DNA of 60,112 nucleotides from Lachnospiraceae bacterium (GTDB lineage: Bacteria > Bacillota > Clostridia > Lachnospirales > Lachnospiraceae): contig CAAGDV010000017.1 of NCBI GenBank assembly GCA_900768755.1, positions 1-60,112 of the forward strand, given 5' to 3'. Below the pieces are notes generated by a model. The model worked only from the letters and a program-made list of their open reading frames with translations. It ran no database searches and was not told where the DNA came from. Positions 54,907 through 60,112 of the stretch are shown here, piece after piece. The position numbers were made by a program, and so were the translations under genes. Positions within the stretch are counted from its first letter, which is position 1. Each line of letters opens with the position of its first letter.

Positions 54907-55620
54907 ATGCTGTTGTTTTTTATCAGACACGGAGACCCGACATACGACCCGGATGCTTTGACTCCCCTGGGCAAAAGACAGGCTGAGGCGGTGGCAAGGC
55001 GACTTGCAAGGTACGGCCTTGATGAAATCTATATGTCAAGCTCAACACGGGCGATGGAGACGGCCAAGCCGACATGCGAGCTCCTGAAAAAAGAGGCGAC
55101 GGTTCTTGACTGGACCAACGAGCAGCACGCGTGGGATAAGCAGTCTGTGATGACGGCGGACGGAGGGCGTACATGGGCGTTCTTTCTGCCGGAATACAGG
55201 GAACTTCTCACATCCGCCGGGGTAAAAAAGCTTGCTGACTGCTGGTATGAGCATCCGAAACTTGCGGGAACGGAGTTTGTCGAGGGACATCTTGAAATAC
55301 GCCGTCAGACGCATGAGTTTATTAAATCACTGGGCTATGAGTGGGACCCGCAAAGGGGACAGTATAAGAATCTTCATACCTCAAAGGAGAGGGTGGCGCT
55401 GTTTGCACACCACGGCTTTGGAACCAATTTTTTGTCGGCGGTGTTAGACATTCCTTTTCCGCAGGTATGTCTGAAAATGAATTTTGGACACACGGGGATG
55501 ACGGTGATTAATTTTGACAGTGGGGAATATGTAATTCCGCAGATGCTAACCATGGCGAACGACGGGCATCTTCTGGCGGACAATCTGCCTGCATGCTACA
55601 ATAACGGAATATATTTTTAG
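54907..55620 (+). CDS. Histidine phosphatase family protein
   Basis: A 237-residue phosphoglycerate-mutase-like protein. The catalytic FIRHGDPTYD is at about 4-13, SSSTRAMETA supplies the second Arg, and the second His is in ALFAHHGFG. Such enzymes are phosphatases or mutases on small metabolites. Its length and an extended middle section (about 80-140) differ from cobC or gpmA types. GGAGG precedes the ATG. Same direction as the HAD gene 26 bases upstream. Confidence 0.88.
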   Translation: MLLFFIRHGDPTYDPDALTPLGKRQAEAVARRLARYGLDEIYMSSSTRAMETAKPTCELLKKEATVLDWTNEQHAWDKQSVMTADGGRTWAFFLPEYRELLTSAGVKKLADCWYEHPKLAGTEFVEGHLEIRRQTHEFIKSLGYEWDPQRGQYKNLHTSKERVALFAHHGFGTNFLSAVLDIPFPQVCLKMNFGHTGMTVINFDSGEYVIPQMLTMANDGHLLADNLPACYNNGIYF

Positions 55621-55697
55621 GAAAAAAAGATGCTCACATATGGAAATTTTTCCTCGAAAATTATATACTTATGATGTTAGGAGGGACTACACATCAG

Positions 55698-57686
55698 ATG
55701 AAAAAAAGGTACACCAATCCATTATCCGAAAAATTTTACGATATAATTTTTTCTTCCCTTTCTGAAGACATTGCCTGTGTCGTGACCGTTGACCATGAGA
55801 GCGGAAGGTACCAGGTAGTTGAGTGTGATGAGTATTTTAGCGGTCTGCTGGCCCCGGAGGGCTCGCAAAGAAGCCTGTACTGCGTTCTTTTCTCGAAAGT
55901 GGACGATAAGGCAACGGAGATTAATAATGATTACGGGCAGTTTATTGACGAAGATGTGTTCCGCAAGGACAGATATCAGGGAAATGTGTGTTTTGACAAG
56001 GGGAGCGGACAGAACTATTTCTTTCGGGTTCTGAATGCTTCCGGGCAGACATCCGTGATTGTATTTTTCCGGCAGAATATGGAATCATACAGCAACATGA
56101 TTGAGCTTGAGAAGATAGATACCATTCAGGAATCATATCTCTTCTCAATGATTGTCAATCTGGCCAGCGATACCTGCGTCAATCCCAATACAACCGAGAT
56201 TAGCGCATCAAGGCAAGACTTCATGGAACTCAGTTATTCCGACTGGCGGCTTATGATATCCAACATGTTTCAGGATGAGGACAAAATACTTTTTCTTCAG
56301 GCTTCCTCGCCGGAGAATGTAATTAATGTGCTTGAGATGTCGGGCAGATTCCATATTGACCTTCGAATGATGAATATGCAGGGCGAATATATCTGGTGCC
56401 GGCTCATGTTCACTGCAATGAAGAATTTCTCAAGAAGTAATCCGAGATTTGTATATACGGTTTCAGATATTTCGGATGACATTGCGAGGCTTATCAGGCA
56501 GGAGGGCCTTGTAAAGGCAATTGAGGAACAGAATGAGAGGCTTAAGGAAGCTGACAAAAACAAGACGCAGTTCTTTTCAAATATGTCCCATGAGATACGA
56601 ACCCCCATCAATGCAATCATGGGAATGAATGAGGTAATCCTTAGGGACTGCAGGGACGAGAACATAAAAGCATACGCAGGTGAGATAAAGGCCGCCGGAA
56701 GTTATCTTCTGAGCCTCGTTAACGATATCCTTGATTATTCCAAAATCGAGGCCGGCAAGATGGAAATCGTTCCCGTGGAATATAATCTTAGAGAGCTTCT
56801 CAAACGTGTGTACAATATTAACCGGTCGCGGCTTGAGGATGGCAACCTCATATATGAACTCGTCGTTGCGGAAGATGTTCCGCAGATTCTTTTTGGCGAT
56901 GAGCTGAGAATTACGCAGATACTCGTCAATCTTTTGAGTAATGCGGTAAAATATACCGTCGCCGGAAAAATAACGCTGACTGTTGAGCGAAAGGATTCAC
57001 CCGAAGGCTGTGCGCTTCTTCACTTTGAATTGCGTGATACGGGGATTGGAATCCGAAAAGAGGATATGGAGGCAATGTTTTCCGATTACGGAAGGCTGGA
57101 CCTTGTAAAGAACCGTAACATTGAAGGAACAGGGTTAGGCATAGGAATTGTGCAGGGACTTCTTACGCGAATGAACAGCAGGCTTGTGGTTGAGAGTGAG
57201 TACGGCGTGGGCTCGGTATTTTCTTTTGACCTGTTGCAAAAAGCGGTTGAGGCGCCTTTTGCCGGGGCTGCAAGGCAACCTTTGGATGTGTACGATTCAG
57301 AGGAGGAACTTCCTGACATAAGCGGCAGAAAACTTCTTGTGGTGGATGACACGGTTGTTAACCTGAGGGTTTTTGAAGCAATGATGGCTCCGTACGAGGC
57401 TGACATAAACTGCGCAAAGAGCGGAGACAAGGCGCTTGAGATGATGAAGAACCGTAGGTACGATATAGTATTTCTGGACCATCTTATGCCCGGCAAGGAC
57501 GGCGTTGAGACACTAAAGGAGCTTCGGGCGATTGATGAGTATTACAGACAGCTTCCGGTTGTAGCGATGACGGGCAACTATTCGCCGACTGCAAGGGAAG
57601 AATACATAAGCCTTGGATTTACCGACTATCTGGACAAGCCGATAAGTCCAAAATCAATCGAAAAGATTATCCGCAAATATCTGTGA
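55698..57686 (+). CDS. Hybrid sensor histidine kinase with receiver domain
   Basis: A 662-residue soluble kinase. The N-terminal about 275 residues contain PAS-like sensory segments without membrane helices. Then come HisKA with H298 (NMSHEIRTP), HATPase with NLLSNAVKYT, DTGIGIRKED and GTGLGIG, and a C-terminal receiver with phospho-acceptor D594 (FLDHLMPGKDG). The ligand is unknown and no response regulator lies nearby, so phosphate is probably passed on through the receiver to an unlinked partner. AGGAGGG is 12 bases before this ATG; an ATG at 55671 is an alternative. Confidence 0.9.
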   Translation: MKKRYTNPLSEKFYDIIFSSLSEDIACVVTVDHESGRYQVVECDEYFSGLLAPEGSQRSLYCVLFSKVDDKATEINNDYGQFIDEDVFRKDRYQGNVCFDKGSGQNYFFRVLNASGQTSVIVFFRQNMESYSNMIELEKIDTIQESYLFSMIVNLASDTCVNPNTTEISASRQDFMELSYSDWRLMISNMFQDEDKILFLQASSPENVINVLEMSGRFHIDLRMMNMQGEYIWCRLMFTAMKNFSRSNPRFVYTVSDISDDIARLIRQEGLVKAIEEQNERLKEADKNKTQFFSNMSHEIRTPINAIMGMNEVILRDCRDENIKAYAGEIKAAGSYLLSLVNDILDYSKIEAGKMEIVPVEYNLRELLKRVYNINRSRLEDGNLIYELVVAEDVPQILFGDELRITQILVNLLSNAVKYTVAGKITLTVERKDSPEGCALLHFELRDTGIGIRKEDMEAMFSDYGRLDLVKNRNIEGTGLGIGIVQGLLTRMNSRLVVESEYGVGSVFSFDLLQKAVEAPFAGAARQPLDVYDSEEELPDISGRKLLVVDDTVVNLRVFEAMMAPYEADINCAKSGDKALEMMKNRRYDIVFLDHLMPGKDGVETLKELRAIDEYYRQLPVVAMTGNYSPTAREEYISLGFTDYLDKPISPKSIEKIIRKYL

Positions 57687-57698
57687 GTAAAAGTGAGT

Positions 57699-57731
57699 AA
57701 GGGAGCAACCTGATTGTCAGGTTGCTCCCTT
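57699..57731. terminator. Bidirectional terminator between convergent genes
   Basis: A perfect 15-bp stem (57699-57713 with 57717-57731) with a 3-base loop. T-runs are short on both sides. The stop codon of the minus-strand gene (57717-57719) lies within it. Confidence 0.78.
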
Positions 57732-58460
57732 TAATGTCTGTATGAGTTTGTCGATTCCGGGGATGTTGCTGTACCACCGGAATATTCTCCGTTTCCTTCT
57801 TTTGTAATAGTGGAAATAATGTGATATATTGTCTGACGGAATTTCATTCACATAAGGATGTGTAATGTAATATTCCGTGACATCTGCAACTACGGTCACT
57901 TTTCCGTTTCTGTTATGTATTCTGTGTACCTTATCTATCACATCCATTTGTGAGAACGGCACATCCACGATGTTGTTCTTATCCATTACAAAAGGTTTTA
58001 CCATCTGCCCGCCGCGTCCGGGTTGTACATATGCCACAACGACGCGTCCGTCTGATAGCACCCATGTTTTACTTTTTTGTATGGATTGTGTTTTTTTGTC
58101 TTTTTTTTCGCTGCGTGATTCCATATATGCACCTGCGCAGCCGATTAATAATGCCAGTACAAATGCAGTAACAACTATAATAATGCTGCACATGCTTATA
58201 AGTTTAACCGTATGGCTGCTGCTGACATTGTCATATGCCCAATAGGTTATTATTGCAACCGGCAGTGACGCCCCGGAAATGATAAGCAGAATCTTCATAG
58301 CACGGAGCACACCTATATATGCAGGAGATTTATCAAGGCTGCTCCGGTTATTATCAGGCAGTCTGTTTTGGTAATCTGTATTTTCTATGTAATAATCTGC
58401 CTGATTAAGAAGTTCCTGATAGTCGTCCATGGGCGTGCGGTCGGAGATAAAATGTGCCAT
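57717..58460 (-). CDS. Two-helix membrane protein, paralogue of the next gene
   Basis: A 247-residue protein of unknown function. It has a short N-terminal segment with PMDDY near residue 10, two helices (about 53-73 and 87-112) and a C-terminal soluble domain of about 130 residues containing SKTWVLSDGRVVV and ADVTEYYITHPYVNE. The same landmarks occur in the gene upstream at 58503, so the two arose by duplication. The Lys/Arg-rich C-terminus (YYKRRKRRIFRW) is probably cytoplasmic. AAAGGA lies upstream of the ATG. Confidence 0.65.
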   Translation of the reverse strand: MAHFISDRTPMDDYQELLNQADYYIENTDYQNRLPDNNRSSLDKSPAYIGVLRAMKILLIISGASLPVAIITYWAYDNVSSSHTVKLISMCSIIIVVTAFVLALLIGCAGAYMESRSEKKDKKTQSIQKSKTWVLSDGRVVVAYVQPGRGGQMVKPFVMDKNNIVDVPFSQMDVIDKVHRIHNRNGKVTVVADVTEYYITHPYVNEIPSDNISHYFHYYKRRKRRIFRWYSNIPGIDKLIQTLKGAT

Positions 58461-58502
58461 AGGGAGTCCTTTCCTAAAAAATGTTACCGGAATGAATCCG
58501 GT

Positions 58503-59261
58503 TTAAACTTGTGTAAGCTGATTTAATGCCTGCAGCAAAAACTCCCTGCCATACATATTTTCGTACCACATGACTTTATCGCGCCTGTTTTTTTTGCAGT
58601 AATAATAGAATCTGTCAGCATCCTCCTCTTCGGTTCTTGTAATTCCTTCGTTTGTATATGGATGCTTTCTGTACAGTTCGATTATATCTGCATCCGCTAT
58701 AATTCTTCCGTCAATTTTTGCCACGGAGTATACCTTTTGAAGGATTACAAGTTTTTTGAACGGAGCTTCCGCGATGGGCAATCGGGTTTTGTAATCATAT
58801 TGTTGTACGCTGCGGAGTTTCTGTTCGTCCGATACCGCAACCCGGCCGTTATTTAATATCCAAGTTCTGCTGTCGAGGGTTATGGTCAGCTTTCTGTCTT
58901 TTTTTTCCGTATGAAGTTCTGCAAAAGACGCTGCCCCGCATATTAAAAGAGCAGATAAAAAGACTCCGAAGGTAGCGAAAATCATTATGACCAGAATTTT
59001 TCTTTTGATATCTGAGGCAGAATCATACGAAAAAACAACTCCTGCTATAACGGAAGCAACGGTTCCTATTCCCGTCAGAATTAAAAGAATTATCACGAAT
59101 CTGTAAGCGGCTTTGTATACATGACTGCCGGTCAGGGTCTCTTTGCAATTCGGCTTTTCGGTATCGGAATACGGAGCATATTGTACTGTGTACTTTATCT
59201 GTGATTGTATTCTTCTGTAGTCATCCATAGGCGAATGATCTCTTATTATTTCAGGAAACAT
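58503..59261 (-). CDS. Two-helix membrane protein, paralogue of the previous gene
   Basis: A 252-residue protein of unknown function, related to its neighbour: PMDDYRRI near residue 11, two helices (about 54-76 and 88-113), then DSRTWILNNGRVAV and DADIIELYRKHPYTNE in the soluble C-terminal part. AGGGGTG precedes the ATG. It is the first of the two genes in transcription order, 42 bases ahead of the other, so they are likely co-expressed and may form a hetero-oligomer (inference). Confidence 0.65.
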   Translation of the reverse strand: MFPEIIRDHSPMDDYRRIQSQIKYTVQYAPYSDTEKPNCKETLTGSHVYKAAYRFVIILLILTGIGTVASVIAGVVFSYDSASDIKRKILVIMIFATFGVFLSALLICGAASFAELHTEKKDRKLTITLDSRTWILNNGRVAVSDEQKLRSVQQYDYKTRLPIAEAPFKKLVILQKVYSVAKIDGRIIADADIIELYRKHPYTNEGITRTEEEDADRFYYYCKKNRRDKVMWYENMYGREFLLQALNQLTQV

Positions 59262-59506
59262 ATTTCACCCCTGATTATCAGATTTATGTATTTTACTTTA
59301 CCAAATTTTTTATGATGCTACTATCAGGTTTGGGTAAACACAAAGTAAGCTTCCTGTAAAAAAAATTGGATTAATCATATGAGGACAGAATCCGGAAAGA
59401 ATAAGATATATAAACAAAAAATGATTTTTGAACAGCAGGTATAAAATCCCTCTGTTTACAGATACTATTTACAAAATCGGATAGTACAGTAAATGGAGGT
59501 TTTTAT

Positions 59507-59548
59507 ATGAAAGCAACAGGTGCTCAAGTTATACTAATGTTAGGTTAG
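59507..59548 (+). CDS. Possible 13-residue leader peptide
   Basis: ATG with a perfect GGAGG 7 bases upstream encodes M-K-A-T-G-A-Q-V-I-L-M-L-G and stops. The first five residues equal the conserved start of AbrB/SpoVT-type regulators (MKATG), so it may be a decayed abrB remnant. Alternatively, with a terminator and antiterminator pairing downstream, it may be a regulatory leader peptide. Both are inference. Confidence 0.4.
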   Translation: MKATGAQVILMLG

Positions 59549-59813
59549 AAGAAAGCCAGTATTTAAGCGGGTTTCAGCTAATTTAGTCCTATAAAAAAAT
59601 CGCATTTTTCATGTGCGAAAAGGGTTAGGACGGCGCCGGAATTAACTCAAATCGAGAGCAAAATGCATTAGTATGACACGAGCAGTCAGGGTGTTTTCAA
59701 AGGGAAGATTTTAATAACATTCTCACACGAGCTATCTTGTTCGTGTAATGGAAACTACTATTTCCTGTACACCAGTTTCGTGTAGTACAAATAACTGAAT
59801 AACCATTATTATG

Positions 59814-59878
59814 GTAGGACTAAGTTAGTATTTCGGACTCAAAGTGTGAGTCAGGCTAATCGAGGTCCTACTTTTTTT
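59814..59878 (+). terminator. Terminator in front of the ParM-like gene
   Basis: An extended hairpin: GTAGGAC/GTCCTAC (59814-59820 with 59865-59871), TTAG/CTAA (59825-59828 with 59856-59859) and GACTCA/TGAGTC (59836-59841 with 59847-59852), followed directly by seven T residues. Being upstream of a gene with a strong ribosome-binding site, it fits conditional termination. Confidence 0.8.
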
Positions 59879-59925
59879 ATTGATTTGCCATGGAAAACTA
59901 ACTTAGATTAAGGAGGAAGCAGACG

Positions 59926-60112
59926 ATGAATAACAAAATCGAAGTAATTGGTATTGACCACGGCTGGAGTAATATTAAAACCTCTTCACAGGTATTCGTT
60001 ACCGGCGTGAAGGAAATTACAACTGAACCTGCATTATATGATGGCGTTCTTGAGTATAAAGGAAGATATTACAAGGTCGGAGGCAACAGACAGGAAGTAA
60101 AAAGCACAAAGA
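59926..60112 (+). CDS. parM: ParM/StbA-like plasmid-segregation actin (partial, 5' end)
   Basis: Only the first 62 codons lie in the window; the frame is open to the edge. The start (IEVIGIDHGWSNIKT) fits the phosphate-1 loop of actin-like ParM/StbA ATPases (GxDxGxxxxK pattern, here G-I-D-H-G-W-S-N-I-K), and the next segment (YDGVLEYKGRYYKVGGNRQ) matches the family's early beta-strands. ParM filaments push plasmid copies apart. AAGGAGG is 9 bases before the ATG. With the leader RNA upstream it suggests the border of a plasmid-like or integrative element. The name rests on a short fragment. Confidence 0.7.
   Translation, partial: MNNKIEVIGIDHGWSNIKTSSQVFVTGVKEITTEPALYDGVLEYKGRYYKVGGNRQEVKSTK

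Larger units (their letters stand above)
59454..59878 (+). ncRNA. Candidate structured leader RNA / attenuator
   Basis: About 425 bases upstream of the ParM-like gene hold ordered pairings. These are a two-part hairpin (TTTAC/GTAAA around ACTAT/ATAGT, 59455-59493), a 13-codon ORF, TTAG-GAAAxCC paired with GGxTTTC-CTAA (near 59541-59581), GTCCTA/TAGGAC (59586-59591 with 59626-59631) enclosing TCGCA/TGCGA, ACACGA/TCGTGT (59725-59730 with 59741-59746), and a terminator. The segment 59578-59591 can pair over 14 bp, one G-U, with 59815-59828, the terminator's 5' arm. No known RNA family was recognised. The gap from 59262 to 59453 shows no gene or clear signal beyond a possible -10 (TATAAA near 59440). 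Confidence 0.55.

Noticed and set aside
59613..59625. GTGCG in the leader region, like the start of a group II intron
   Set aside because: No reverse transcriptase, no domain V-like hairpin with AGC-GTT pattern, and the sequence is part of a local TCGCA/TGCGA stem.
59578..59878. T-box riboswitch
   Set aside because: The antiterminator/terminator logic is similar, but the conserved TGGNACCGCG T-box sequence is absent and the downstream gene is not an aminoacyl-tRNA synthetase or amino-acid gene.
1..60112. CRISPR array, tRNA or rRNA genes
   Set aside because: No regularly spaced repeats, no cloverleaf with TTC-containing arm, and no rRNA-like sequence were seen while reading both strands by eye.

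Overview
The window looks like a chromosomal segment of an anaerobic Gram-positive Clostridia bacterium, most likely Lachnospiraceae (inference from gene content, moderate GC, abundant TTG/GTG starts behind strong AGGAGG ribosome-binding sites, and gene order). The order sua5 - ywlE - rpiB - F-type ATP synthase - ywmB matches the Firmicutes order known from Bacillus subtilis. The dnaD/dnaC primosome genes, spoVG, cwlD-like amidase and the glgC/glgD pair fit the same assignment. No rRNA, tRNA, CRISPR array or insertion sequence was recognised.

Layout. (1) 131-6101: an apparent operon of one secreted protein, two lipoproteins and an ABC-2 type exporter with one ATPase and two unlike membrane subunits; function unknown. 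(2) 6223-10752: cell-wall genes (GH18-like hydrolase, CwlD-like amidase), then the t6A gene sua5, a low-molecular-weight phosphatase and rpiB. (3) 10823-17844: complete F1Fo ATP synthase operon (atpZ, atpI, atpB-E-F-H-A-G-D-C) behind a clear sigma-A promoter; the c subunit carries the residues of Na+-binding rotors. A long hairpin ends it and also buries the ribosome-binding site of ywmB. (4) 17911-23259: ywmB, a large membrane-anchored protein of unknown function, and a class A penicillin-binding protein. (5) Minus-strand block 23358-29226: membrane protein, lactate dehydrogenase, small XRE regulator, heterodimeric ABC exporter with one degenerate ATP site; a divergent AraC regulator follows. 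(6) Minus-strand murC - dnaD - dnaC - prs (34925-30214), with three DnaA-box-like 9-mers in front of dnaD. (7) 35148-37860: glgC-glgD (ADP-glucose for glycogen) and spoVG, followed by a patch of short palindromes. (8) 38348-42952: galactose operon galK-galE-galT headed by an ArsR-type regulator with a promoter/operator. (9) 43018-47202: AEC transporter, CrtI-like FAD oxidoreductase, ABC-2 exporter. (10) mscL and a CNNM/CorC-type protein on the minus strand. (11) 49219-57686: pth, mfd, asparaginase, HAD hydrolase, histidine phosphatase, hybrid sensor kinase. (12) 57717-59261: tandem paralogous two-helix membrane proteins of unknown function.

The right end (59262-60112) differs in character: about 660 bases hold no long gene but contain a highly structured segment, then the first 62 codons of a ParM/StbA-like plasmid-segregation actin. 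The segment has a 13-codon leader ORF with a perfect ribosome-binding site, several hairpins, and a strong terminator whose 5' arm can instead form a 14-bp helix with a sequence about 220 bases upstream. This looks like a long leader RNA or attenuator controlling the actin gene at the edge of a plasmid-like or integrative element. It is the best candidate here for something undescribed.
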